From CAYXEN01 sp964464035 (GTDB taxonomy: Bacteria; Krumholzibacteriota; Krumholzibacteriia; WVZY01), in assembly GCA_964464035.1 (NCBI GenBank), contig CAYXEN010000018.1, forward strand, positions 1-38,065: DNA of 38,065 bases, read 5' to 3'. The translations under genes were made by a program, and so were the position numbers. Shown here piece by piece: positions 8,926 to 16,522 of the stretch. Every line of letters starts with the position of its first letter. The stretch's first letter is position 1. Below the pieces are notes generated by a model, which saw nothing but the letters and a program-made list of their open reading frames with translations, did no database searches and was not told the DNA's origin.

Positions 8926-10371
8926 TCATTCCCCGACCACGCCGAGTATCCAGTCTCCGATCCTCTCGAGCGCCGTCGGTGACATGGTCTCCTCGATCCT
9001 TGCGTACTCCGCCGGCACCCCGGTCTCGGCGGTCTGGAAGAGGTGATTCAAGCCGGGCAGTTCCACCACCGTCACCTTCTCGTTTCCGCCCTCGACAAGC
9101 GCTTGTTTGATCGCTCCCAGATTCTCTTTCGCCGGGACCTGAAGATCCTTTTCTCCGCCGAGGGCCAATACCGGGCACTTCACCTGCTTGAGGGCGGAAC
9201 GAGGGTCGTAGGTAAGAAAGAATCGGAACCAGGGGCTTACCATCGACTTTGCTTGTGCTTCCAGATTCTCTTCCACAACGCCCAGCGCGGCTTTTTCCGC
9301 TTTGCTCAGACCCGCCGTACTGTCTCTCATCGCTTCGACCAGCTTGCGCACGGCGAGGGAATCATCCTTGGTTCCTTCTATTATCGCAAACATCGCTTCC
9401 TGCCACATTCTGTTTTTCATGACGAGATGCTCATCGACCCCGCTCGCCCTGAGGATCGCCGCCGCCTGCGAATAGAGAATCTCTTCTCCTGTCATCCCCG
9501 TCCCCGCCATGAGAACGATGAAAGCAACGTCCTTGGACCGGGCCGCCACCATCGGAGCCACGATGGCTCCTTCGCTGTGGCCGATCAATCCTATCCTCTT
9601 CTTGTCGATATCCTTCCTGCTCTCGAGGAAGTCGATACCGGCCCGAACGTCCCCGGCGAAATCTCTTGTGGTTGCATCCGCGAAATTCCCCGTCGAGGCT
9701 CCGACTCCCCGGTCGTCGAACCTCAATACGGCGATTCCCCTTCTCGTCAAGTAATCCGCCAGCACGAGAAAGGGCTTGTGGCCCATCAGCGTCTCGTTTC
9801 GATCCTGGGGCCCCGAGCCGGATATGAGTATCACCGCCGGAAAAGGCCCTTCTCCCTTGGGCGTCGTCAATGTGCCGGCCAGCTTTATCCCGGCTTCCTC
9901 GTTGGGATACTCGACTTCTTCTTCATCGTACGGGTACGGCTTCTTCGGCTCCTGCGGCCGACGAACGACCACCTCCTCATTCGTGCGTCCCAGTTCGAGA
10001 GGGATCTTGAGTCCGCTTTGATGCCATTCACCGGCGATCTTCAAGCTGTCCGCGTCGAGGACTCCCTCGTAGTACCCCCTGACCGCTTGAACCTCGAACC
10101 TGACCGTATCCCCCTCCACCTCGACCGAACTGACCGGGATTCCCTTCGCTCCCTGGTCCGGGCTGTCCATCGTGGCTTTCAACGTGTCGCCGGAGGCGGA
10201 GATATTGAAGACGATCCGCAGCTTCATGCCGGAAAACTCGAGTGCTCCCACCCATCGGCCCGGGAGAGCGCCCCCTTGTCCACCTCCGGCCGCCGCACCG
10301 GCGCCGGGCGCCGCTTCCCCGATCGCACCGGCCGTAATGAGCAGAATCAAGATCATCGCAAACCGTTTCAT
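8926..10371 (-). CDS. Secreted alpha/beta hydrolase (dienelactone hydrolase / serine aminopeptidase-like)
   Basis: A 481-residue exported hydrolase. An N-terminal signal peptide (hydrophobic MILILLITAGAIG, then an Ala/Gly-rich segment) is followed by a beta domain of about 110 residues (GRWVGALEF, LKIAGEWHQSG) and an alpha/beta-hydrolase core. The oxyanion-region motif is ISGSGPQDRNE, the nucleophile elbow is GHSEG, the acid lies probably in GGEKDLQVP, and the His in GLNHLFQ. This arrangement matches secreted esterase/peptidase-like hydrolases annotated as alpha/beta fold family proteins. I chose the ATG at 10371 because AAGGAG lies 7 bases upstream and the signal peptide then begins MKRF; a longer frame to 10401 has no ribosome site. 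It is 147 bases upstream of the KamA-family gene on the same strand. Confidence 0.85.
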   Translation of the reverse strand: MKRFAMILILLITAGAIGEAAPGAGAAAGGGQGGALPGRWVGALEFSGMKLRIVFNISASGDTLKATMDSPDQGAKGIPVSSVEVEGDTVRFEVQAVRGYYEGVLDADSLKIAGEWHQSGLKIPLELGRTNEEVVVRRPQEPKKPYPYDEEEVEYPNEEAGIKLAGTLTTPKGEGPFPAVILISGSGPQDRNETLMGHKPFLVLADYLTRRGIAVLRFDDRGVGASTGNFADATTRDFAGDVRAGIDFLESRKDIDKKRIGLIGHSEGAIVAPMVAARSKDVAFIVLMAGTGMTGEEILYSQAAAILRASGVDEHLVMKNRMWQEAMFAIIEGTKDDSLAVRKLVEAMRDSTAGLSKAEKAALGVVEENLEAQAKSMVSPWFRFFLTYDPRSALKQVKCPVLALGGEKDLQVPAKENLGAIKQALVEGGNEKVTVVELPGLNHLFQTAETGVPAEYARIEETMSPTALERIGDWILGVVGE

Positions 10372-10468
10372 TCTGAAACTCCTTTCCCTGGAAGACTCCA
10401 CTCGCGCCTGCTACGAATCCATTACACGCCGGTGGCATCTTCATTCATCCCCGTCGCCCACTTATGGT

Positions 10469-10499
10469 TAGACGCGGCCTTTTGTTGAGTCTATACTCA
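10469..10499 (+). promoter_or_regulatory. Putative dinB promoter with overlapping palindrome
   Basis: TAGACG (10469-10474), a 17-base spacer and TATACT (10492-10497). The palindrome TGAGT-CTAT-ACTCA (10486-10499) covers the -10 hexamer, a common placement for a repressor site. DinB is often under LexA control, but LexA operators differ widely between phyla and this site matches none I know exactly. Confidence 0.45.
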
Positions 10500-10545
10500 T
10501 ACGCGAGTGCAGTCAAATGCGCCCCGAAAGACACGAGGAGCGAAA

Positions 10546-11733
10546 ATGCCGGATCGATCGATAGTGCACGTGGATATGGATGCTTTCTACGCCTCGGTGG
10601 AGACGCTCGACGACCCATCGCTTGCGGGAAAGCCCGTCATCGTCGGAGGTACGCCGGAAGAGCGGGGCGTCGTCGCCTCGGCGTCGTACGAGGCGCGAGC
10701 CTTCGGCGTGCGCAGCGCCATGAGCTCCTTTCGCGCCCGCAAGATCTGCCCGCAAGCCGTCTTCGTCCGGCCACGCATGAAACGTTACTCGGAAATATCG
10801 CGCATGATCTTCGACCTCATGCGCGAGTACACGCCGCTCTTGGAACCTATTTCGATAGACGAAGCCTTTCTCGATCTCACCGGCACCGAAAAGCTCATGG
10901 GCGGTGCGGAGAAGACCGCCCGCGAGATCAAGCGGCGCATAAAGGAAGAGATCGGTCTCAATGCCTCGGTCGGAGTCGCGCCGAACAAGTTTCTCGCGAA
11001 GCTTGCGAGCGGCCTGTGCAAACCCGATGGCTTCCTCGTGATCGAAAGCGGCTCGGCCCGGAGCATACTCGATCCCCTTCCTCCCAGAAAGATCTGGGGC
11101 GTGGGCGAGGTGGCGGCGCGGAAGCTCGCGGCAAAAGGCATAACGACCATAAGAGACTTGAGATCCGCCGACGCCCGCTTGATCGAATCCGTCTTCGGAT
11201 CCCGTGCCGGGCGCATCATCGAACTCGCGAGAGGAATAGACGATCGTCCCGTGGAGCCGCGCGGAGAACCGAAATCCATAGGAGCGGAGAGAACGTTCGC
11301 ACGCGACATCGGAGATGAAAGAGAGCTCATCCGCAGGCTGGACTCCCTCTCGGAACGAGTGGCCGCGAGGCTGAGAAAAGAAGGATTCAGGGCGCGGACG
11401 GTTCAATTGAAAGCGCGTTTCCCCGATTTCACGACCGTGACCCGGGCTCTGACTCTTCCCTCTCCCGTCGCCGGCACCAGGAGAATCCAGGAGGCGGCCA
11501 GGAAACTCTTCCGTGAAAAACTGGATAGAAGAGGCCGGCCGTTGCGTCTCATAGGAGTATCACTCTCCAACCTTTGCAAGTCTGAAGCGGACGACGCCGA
11601 TCTTTTCGACGCCGATGCCGACGACAAGCTGGAGAAGATCGATTTCATAGTGGACGACCTGCGCAGGAGATTCGGGCCCGGCGCAATAAGGCTGGGCGGA
11701 AGCGACAAGGACACCGGCGGAGAGACCCGATGA
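10546..11733 (+). CDS. dinB: DNA polymerase IV (Y-family translesion polymerase)
   Basis: A 395-residue Y-family DNA polymerase that copies past damaged template bases. The first catalytic motif HVDMDAFYASVE is at residues 8-19 (D10) and the second SIDEAFLD at 103-110 (D105, E106). The steric-gate region, the helix-hairpin-helix-like thumb (IWGVGEVAARKLAAKGI) and the little-finger domain (ERTFARDI onward) follow in the usual order, and the length is normal for the family. The ATG at 10546 has GAGGAG 5 bases upstream; an in-frame GTG at 10507 has no ribosome site. The C-terminus ends in a hydrophilic tail with only a weak clamp-binding-like ADLF. The stop overlaps the next start in ATGA, so the two genes are translationally coupled. 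Confidence 0.95.
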   Translation: MPDRSIVHVDMDAFYASVETLDDPSLAGKPVIVGGTPEERGVVASASYEARAFGVRSAMSSFRARKICPQAVFVRPRMKRYSEISRMIFDLMREYTPLLEPISIDEAFLDLTGTEKLMGGAEKTAREIKRRIKEEIGLNASVGVAPNKFLAKLASGLCKPDGFLVIESGSARSILDPLPPRKIWGVGEVAARKLAAKGITTIRDLRSADARLIESVFGSRAGRIIELARGIDDRPVEPRGEPKSIGAERTFARDIGDERELIRRLDSLSERVAARLRKEGFRARTVQLKARFPDFTTVTRALTLPSPVAGTRRIQEAARKLFREKLDRRGRPLRLIGVSLSNLCKSEADDADLFDADADDKLEKIDFIVDDLRRRFGPGAIRLGGSDKDTGGETR

Positions 11734-13523
11734 GAACGACAACCAGATACGCCGCCGTTGGGGCGACTGCCGGCTTCCTGATCTCCGCTCTCGTCCTGAT
11801 CCTCTTTCCGCACTTCTTTTCCCATGTCTATGAGCTCCCGATCCCGGCCGTGCTCGTCGCCGCGCTGTCGGCGGTGATCGGAACGTGCGTCGCCGTCGTA
11901 AGAATCATCATGCGAAGGCCCGCGCGCGACGCGCTCCCGGGCCGGCGCCTGGGGCTCGTATTCGCGGCGAGCTTGCTTCTATCAGCCGGTCTCTATGCGC
12001 TGAGAACGCCCGCACGGAACTGGAAGGTTTCACCCAAGCTCCTCGTACTCTGCATCGACGGAGGCACTTGGAAGGTCATGGATCCGCTCATCGCCTCCGG
12101 CCGCCTTCCCAACCTGGAGCGAATCCGCCGCGAGGGAACCTCGGGTGTGCTCATGTCCACCACGCCGGCGTTTTCGCTCATAGCATGGACCACGATCGGC
12201 GCCGGCGTCCGCCCCGAGAAGCACGGGATCACCTCATTCTACGACACCCAGGACGACCTCGAGAGCAAACGAATATGGGAAGTATTCGAAGACGGCGGGC
12301 ACTCGGTCGGGCTCTTTCGGTGGTGGGCGACGTGGCCTCCCCGCGTGAAGAAGGGATTCGTGATTCCCGGATTGCTCGCGCGGGATTCGAGATGCTTCCC
12401 CGAGGAGTACGGCTTCATAAACCGTTTCCGCATGGACGAGAAATCAGGGCATTCATTCTCTACGATACGCAAGATGAAAACCGCGTGGCGGTTTCTTCGC
12501 GCGGGCCTGCGCCTGGAGACTTGCCTCGAGACCGCCGTCGAGCTCTTGCCCGCCCTTCGCTCGGGTCGCTTCGCGGATCGTCACATCGCCCTGAGAAGGG
12601 CCGAGATCCGCTTGAATGCCGACGTCTATTGCCACCTGCTCCGGCGTTTCCGGCCCGAGTACACTTGCTTCTACGACAACGGCGTCGACCAGATGTCTCA
12701 TTTCTACTGGAAATACTACGAGCCCGGCATCTTCGGCGCCGTCCATCCCGCCGACGTGAAGCGATACGGCAAAGCCATCCCGGATTACTACGTCCTAAAC
12801 GACGAGGTTATAGGAAGAATCCTCGAGCACGTGTCCGACTCCACGTATGTCGCTGTTTTGTCCGACCACGGATTCGGCGCGGACAGCACGGGGGCGCGAA
12901 CGCTGTATTTCGCCCGCGGCGTTCCGATTCTTGCCGACATGGGCATGGACAAGGATTATTACAGCATCGCCCTGGGCTCTCAGACGTACATCGAATCTGT
13001 CTATCGCGATCCCGCAAAGAGCCGAGCCGCCCTCGAGCGGGCCGTCGGCTTGCTGAACTCGCTTCGAACGGTCGAAACGGGCAAGACCCTCTTCAAGGCG
13101 CGCATAAACCCGGAGGGCCGGTTGCTCCTCAGAGTGTCGGATTCGCTCTGTTCGCTCGACGAGCACGTACGGACTCCCAAAGGCATCATCCCCATAGAGC
13201 AATGGTTCACTACCCGCTCGCTCAGCGGGACACACGAACCCGAGGGAATCTTCCTTTTCCGGGGAGCGCCGTTCAAGAAAGGCCATAGCGGCGAGACGGC
13301 TCAACTGGTGGACATAGCTCCCACCATCTTGTATGCGACCGGGTTCGCGGTATCACGCGAACTGGACGGCGGGATCATGTGGGACTGGATGACCGATACG
13401 TTCCGGAACAGTCACGAAGTGCGATGGGTGGATTCCTACGGCGCCTATGACCCCCGCGAATATGAAGTACATGTGGACGAAGAGACGATGAAGAAGCTCC
13501 GCTCCCTCGGATACATACGCTGA
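11730..13523 (+). CDS. Membrane-anchored alkaline phosphatase superfamily protein (type I phosphodiesterase/nucleotide pyrophosphatase-like)
   Basis: A 597-residue protein with three N-terminal membrane segments (about residues 12-30, 38-60 and 74-91) and a large domain, probably extracytoplasmic. The metal-binding start LCIDGGTWKVMD (D110) leads to STTPAFSLIAWTT, where S149 or a nearby Thr would be the nucleophile. Further metal-ligand blocks are DNGVDQMSHFYW, SDHGFG and the late DIAPTILYATG. This order is typical of the predicted AlkP superfamily (COG3379-type) found near glycan and lipid genes. It is coupled to dinB by a 4-base ATGA overlap, although no functional link is evident; the overlap may simply reflect compact packing. 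The substrate is unknown. Confidence 0.85.
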   Translation: MRTTTRYAAVGATAGFLISALVLILFPHFFSHVYELPIPAVLVAALSAVIGTCVAVVRIIMRRPARDALPGRRLGLVFAASLLLSAGLYALRTPARNWKVSPKLLVLCIDGGTWKVMDPLIASGRLPNLERIRREGTSGVLMSTTPAFSLIAWTTIGAGVRPEKHGITSFYDTQDDLESKRIWEVFEDGGHSVGLFRWWATWPPRVKKGFVIPGLLARDSRCFPEEYGFINRFRMDEKSGHSFSTIRKMKTAWRFLRAGLRLETCLETAVELLPALRSGRFADRHIALRRAEIRLNADVYCHLLRRFRPEYTCFYDNGVDQMSHFYWKYYEPGIFGAVHPADVKRYGKAIPDYYVLNDEVIGRILEHVSDSTYVAVLSDHGFGADSTGARTLYFARGVPILADMGMDKDYYSIALGSQTYIESVYRDPAKSRAALERAVGLLNSLRTVETGKTLFKARINPEGRLLLRVSDSLCSLDEHVRTPKGIIPIEQWFTTRSLSGTHEPEGIFLFRGAPFKKGHSGETAQLVDIAPTILYATGFAVSRELDGGIMWDWMTDTFRNSHEVRWVDSYGAYDPREYEVHVDEETMKKLRSLGYIR

Positions 13524-13558
13524 AAAACGGCTCCCCCGATCAACCGACGGGAGAGCCG
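13523..13558. terminator. Bidirectional terminator between convergent genes
   Basis: CGGCTCCCCCG (13528-13538) pairs with CGGGAGAGCCG (13548-13558) in an 11-bp stem with one mismatch and a 9-base loop. Read on the minus strand the stem is followed by TTTTT (13527-13523), so it ends the DSFFD-repeat transcript efficiently. On the plus strand it directly follows the phosphatase-like gene's stop codon but has only a weak T tract. Confidence 0.7.
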
Positions 13559-13593
13559 CTCTTCGCGTGCTCTAGACCGCTCTCGCGATATTT

Positions 13594-14379
13594 CTACTTT
13601 TCGTATAGACTCTTGACGCTTCCCCACGTGGTGTTCTCGGCGGGGACAGTGCCAAGATCGATCACTCCGGTCTGGGTGATCGCCACTAACGGCGCCCCCT
13701 GCGCTATGGGAGCGTTCACGGATACTTCGACATATATATCGAAGAAGCTGTCCGTCGACTGCGCCCCCGCGAGTTGAACCTGAACGTTCGTAAAAAGCGC
13801 TTCGGGCGGTACCGCGCCGTGGAGAGTGAAGATATGCTTTTCTCCGGGATCGAACTCGACCTCGTACGTGATGTCGAAGAACGAGTCCACGAAGTACACG
13901 TCGAAAAAGCGGCGCACGTCGGTCGAGGGAAACGACGGATGCAGGGCGACGAGCGTCCCGCCCCCGCCGCCTGGAGGATCGTAGCTAAAAGCGACATCGA
14001 AGAAGCTGTCGACGAAAAAAGTCGGCCCCGAATTGGTATCGGCGGCCGCGGGATAGAATATGTCGAAAAACGAATCCACCGCCCACTGCCCAAGCGGGCC
14101 TCCCGAATCACCGGCCGTCATGCTCGCTTGAGCGGCCAGGCCGGAACCTGCATCAATTGCATTTTGGATTGCAATATCAGCCCATCCAACTTGCGTATGA
14201 TCTACGCCGCTTAGATCAAGTTTGCCGACGGCACAATGATGGGCGGTCGTAGGGTACGGCGGTCCGCTGAAAGTCTGCAAGTCGGTGAATACGTCGAAAA
14301 AGGAATCGGTGGACTGGGCTGTGGATACCACGGGAACAACGAGCAGCGAGAGGAGGAAGAAGATCCCAATCGTTCTCAT
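13594..14379 (-). CDS. Small secreted protein with five DSFFD repeats and a C-terminal WGxxKSxYE tag
   Basis: A 261-residue protein I do not recognise. The signal peptide (residues 1-21, ending VVSTAQ) is followed at once by the first of five copies of DSFFD[VI], at residues 25, 102, 124, 165 and 210; a related RFFDVYF sits at 157. The copies use different synonymous codons, so the repetition is kept at protein level. Between them are short Gly/Pro/Ala-rich segments and beta-strand-like stretches. The protein ends PAENTTWGSVKSLYEK, nearly the same as the end of the secreted protein at 26327. The ATG at 14379 has GGGAGG 4 bases upstream; an ATG four codons earlier overlaps that site and is less likely. 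It has a strong promoter and its own terminator. Function unknown; the repeats suggest a binding or assembly role. Confidence 0.8.
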   Translation of the reverse strand: MRTIGIFFLLSLLVVPVVSTAQSTDSFFDVFTDLQTFSGPPYPTTAHHCAVGKLDLSGVDHTQVGWADIAIQNAIDAGSGLAAQASMTAGDSGGPLGQWAVDSFFDIFYPAAADTNSGPTFFVDSFFDVAFSYDPPGGGGGTLVALHPSFPSTDVRRFFDVYFVDSFFDITYEVEFDPGEKHIFTLHGAVPPEALFTNVQVQLAGAQSTDSFFDIYVEVSVNAPIAQGAPLVAITQTGVIDLGTVPAENTTWGSVKSLYEK

Positions 14380-14495
14380 GGGGCCTCCCATAGGTGTGGA
14401 TTATTCGGCGGAGAGAACCGCAGGGGCAGGAAAGCGGCTTCGTGCGGGGCCGAATTGCTCCGTGGGAAGTGATGACAATATGGATTTAAGGGTTT

Positions 14496-14524
14496 AGTAT
14501 ATCCTAAATCATCCTGTTTGTCAA
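14496..14524 (-). promoter_or_regulatory. Near-consensus sigma70 promoter of the DSFFD-repeat gene
   Basis: On the minus strand TTGACA (14519-14524), exactly 17 bases, then TATACT (14496-14501). This is the best -35/-10 pair in the window. It predicts a leader of about 110 bases and strong, constitutive-looking expression. Confidence 0.75.
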
Positions 14525-14540
14525 CAAAGAAGCTTTGAGC

Positions 14541-15269
14541 TCATTGCGACATCCCGAACATCACCGCAAAAGAGACGGCCTTGTACCCGGCGGGCATTCC
14601 GAAGTCCGTATCGGCTAGATCCGATTTTTCCAGCTTCATTTCCGTAGCCTTCTCGTCGCTGCCCACCGATTTCACGATAACACCTAGTTGGAATATTCTT
14701 GCATATTCGGGCGATGCTTCCGGCTCGGGATCCGAGCCCATGGAGTTTATCACTCCGAGACATTGCATGAGATTTCCCAGGGCCTTCATGACGTCTTGAC
14801 ATTCATTGACAATTCCAGCCTCGTTCGTGATCCACACGCTTTCGTAGTGCTTGCCGTCCGCCACAACTTCGTAGATTGTCGTCGACAAACCTGATACTTT
14901 CTCCCCCTTGCCTTTCTTGACGATCTTTACCTTCGGCGGCTTCTTGGCGGCGAGCATCTGTTTCATCATCTCGCGCTGTTCGGGAGGGACATTCTCCATC
15001 ATCGCGTCGACGGCCTTCTTCATGCCGCCGCAGAACTCGTCGATGGTGCCGCTCGCTATCATCTTGCGGTTGTCGTCTATGAAATGCACCATCTTGTTCT
15101 TGCCCTCGATGATTATGGACCCGTTCTCCCAGCTCGACTTGAGCTTGCCATTGCTTATGAACGTGGTTCCGCCGTCGGACTCTTCGATCTTCCATGCGGC
15201 GCCGGCCGACGAAGCGACAACGAGCGCGAAAACGAGAACCGCAATCACAGCAACTCCTGACCTAAGCAT
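14541..15269 (-). CDS. Secreted DUF4412-like protein
   Basis: A 242-residue exported protein. The signal peptide MLRSGVAVIAVLVFALVVASSAGA is followed by alternating short beta-strand-like segments (TFISNGKLKSSWENGSIIIEG, split over about residues 33-53; MVHFIDDNRKMIASG), a Met-rich helical insert (about residues 75-105), a second beta section (GLSTTIYEVVADGKHYESVWIT) and a C-terminal part ending in DFGMPAGYKAVSF. The pattern of a reporter-like beta barrel with MxxIxxDNRK resembles DUF4412, but the match is by eye. The ATG at 15269 has AGGAGGAG 4 bases upstream; a longer frame to 15344 lacks a ribosome site and would lose the signal peptide position. Its stop lies just upstream of the DSFFD gene promoter. 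Confidence 0.7.
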   Translation of the reverse strand: MLRSGVAVIAVLVFALVVASSAGAAWKIEESDGGTTFISNGKLKSSWENGSIIIEGKNKMVHFIDDNRKMIASGTIDEFCGGMKKAVDAMMENVPPEQREMMKQMLAAKKPPKVKIVKKGKGEKVSGLSTTIYEVVADGKHYESVWITNEAGIVNECQDVMKALGNLMQCLGVINSMGSDPEPEASPEYARIFQLGVIVKSVGSDEKATEMKLEKSDLADTDFGMPAGYKAVSFAVMFGMSQ

Positions 15270-15315
15270 ATGCTCCTCCTTGGAATCGTTACGGACCGGC
15301 GGATCTTCAACGCAT

Positions 15316-15344
15316 ACTATATCGGCATCGGTGCGGAAAGTCAC
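15316..15344 (-). promoter_or_regulatory. Possible promoter of the DUF4412-like gene
   Basis: On the minus strand GTGACT (15339-15344), 17 bases, TATAGT (15316-15321). The -10 is good and the -35 is weak. Confidence 0.35.
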
Positions 15345-15368
15345 CGGAAAAACGACATGATAACGCTG

Positions 15369-15923
15369 TCATCGCAGGTAGATGCTCTTGAGATTCTCCA
15401 ACAGATCGAGCATTCTCCTGTGAACGTCCTCTCCGATCTCCTCGTGTTCCACGTGCTCGAAGGCCTCGAGCAGCTCTTCCTGCTTCGAAGGGGAGAGATG
15501 CATGTCAGCCATCGGATAGAGGACGTTGTCCTCCTTGAATATGTGCTGCGAAAGCAAGCCCGAGTAAGCGCGCCCGTTCTGCACGAATCTCACCTTCGCT
15601 TCCTCGTCGCCCTCGCGGTAGGCAGCAACCGCTTCGTGCATGCTCCTCACGTATCCGCGCCCGGTGTCGTGTTCCAGCAACATAGTGCCGACGGGGCCTC
15701 CTTCATTGGGTATCCCGGCCGCTTCCAGTTCCTTGAAAAGAAGATTCTCTTCCTTGCCGTGATGGCACTTGTCGGCGAACGTCCGGATGAACTCCACGAC
15801 TTTCTCGAGATGCTCCGGATCCACACGCTCGCCTGTCTCGAGCCGCACGCATATCGCATCGATCACGGCCAGCATCTCTTTGATCGATTCATGTTCACGA
15901 ACCAGTATCTCGGTGGGTTTCAT
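15369..15923 (-). CDS. Hemerythrin-domain (HHE) di-iron protein
   Basis: A 184-residue cytoplasmic four-helix-bundle protein. Likely iron ligands are all present: H11 (REHESIKEM), H54/H55 with E58/E59 (CHHGKEEN), H85 (LLEHDTG), and H127 with D132 (QHIFKEDNVLYPMAD). The family binds O2 or NO or handles iron; relatives such as the RIC/YtfE type repair or respond to nitrosative damage. The ATG at 15923 has AAAGGAG 8 bases upstream. The gene is divergent from an Rrf2-type regulator and norCB, with 176 bases between the starts, so a nitric-oxide-related role is a fair inference. It lacks the N-terminal ScdA domain of true RIC proteins, and the precise function is open. Confidence 0.85.
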   Translation of the reverse strand: MKPTEILVREHESIKEMLAVIDAICVRLETGERVDPEHLEKVVEFIRTFADKCHHGKEENLLFKELEAAGIPNEGGPVGTMLLEHDTGRGYVRSMHEAVAAYREGDEEAKVRFVQNGRAYSGLLSQHIFKEDNVLYPMADMHLSPSKQEELLEAFEHVEHEEIGEDVHRRMLDLLENLKSIYLR

Positions 15924-15976
15924 GTCGATTGCTCCTTTGCTCCGCGTGCATACCCCGGGCAGGCACGCCAAGTTCA

Positions 15977-15982
15977 ATTATA
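15977..15982 (-). promoter_or_regulatory. Possible -10 element of the hemerythrin gene
   Basis: A perfect TATAAT on the minus strand, about 54 bases before the ATG at 15923. There is no -35-like hexamer at the usual distance (that stretch is all G/C), so an activator would be needed if it is used. Confidence 0.3.
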
Positions 15983-16064
15983 CAAACAAATTGCGGGGCC
16001 GGGGGCGGGACAGACCCCATGGATGCCCCCGACCGATGCCCGGAATATAACACTTATTTTTGTC

Positions 16065-16095
16065 TTGACAAGCGGATAAATGGATGATTTTATCC
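16065..16095 (+). promoter_or_regulatory. Promoter and palindromic operator of the Rrf2-norC-norB operon
   Basis: TTGACA (16065-16070), 17 bases, TTTTAT (16088-16093). Inside the spacer and over the -10 lies the inverted repeat GGATAAA (16074-16080) / TTTATCC (16089-16095) with an 8-base centre, the expected place for a repressor. A second palindrome, TTGTC-TT-GACAA (16060-16071), overlaps the -35. The natural candidate to bind is the Rrf2 protein encoded directly downstream. The predicted transcript start coincides with the ATG at 16100. Confidence 0.55.
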
Positions 16096-16099
16096 TAAT

Positions 16100-16522
16100 A
16101 TGTTCTCCCAGAGCGTCATATACGCTTTTCGGGCTTTGAATTACATGGCCGATACCCGCGATCAGGAGTGGGTTCTGGCCCGCGAAATAGCCGAAGCCTT
16201 GAACCTGCCGGCCAACTTTCTGGCCAAGATCCTCGGTGTGCTCACCTCCGAGGGGATCCTGCTCAGCCAGCGGGGCAAGCGGGGAGGCTTTCGCCTGGCC
16301 AGGCCGCCGGAAGGCATAACTCTCCTCGATATATGCGCACCTTTCGACGACCCCGAGGAAAAAGCGAGGCGATGCTTTCTCAAGGATGCGCTTTGCGACG
16401 AAAAGAATACGTGCGCGATACACAAAGCCTGGAGAAAGGTGATGGACAGGCACATTGCGTTTCTGCGGAATACGACGCTCCGGGATACGATGACGAAACG
16501 TCGGGAAGGAGGCAAGACATGA
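16100..16522 (+). CDS. Rrf2-family Fe-S transcriptional regulator (NsrR-like)
   Basis: A 140-residue winged-helix regulator. The N-terminus (FSQSVIYAFRALNYMA), the recognition region (VLAREIAEALNLPANFLAKIL) and the wing (GILLSQRGKRGGFRLARPPEGITLLDI) follow the Rrf2 pattern. Three cysteines, C92, C99 and C105 (spacing 6 and 5), sit where IscR and NsrR bind their iron-sulfur cluster. The stop overlaps the norC start (ATGA), so it is the first gene of an operon with norC and norB and most likely a nitric-oxide-responsive repressor of that operon. There is no ribosome binding site before ATG 16100; the promoter position suggests a leaderless transcript. NsrR rather than IscR or RsrR identity rests on context. 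Confidence 0.85.
   Translation: MFSQSVIYAFRALNYMADTRDQEWVLAREIAEALNLPANFLAKILGVLTSEGILLSQRGKRGGFRLARPPEGITLLDICAPFDDPEEKARRCFLKDALCDEKNTCAIHKAWRKVMDRHIAFLRNTTLRDTMTKRREGGKT

Noticed and set aside
9043..10488. 481-codon plus-strand frame opposite the alpha/beta hydrolase
   Set aside because: Antisense shadow of a gene with signal peptide and GHSEG nucleophile; no ribosome site or recognisable domain of its own.
13985..14256. Trypsin-like motifs TTAHHC and GDSGGPL in the DSFFD-repeat protein
   Set aside because: They resemble the His and Ser active-site motifs of S1 proteases, but lie only about 43 residues apart, far too close for that fold, with no Asp motif and no flanking barrel strands. 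Probably coincidence.
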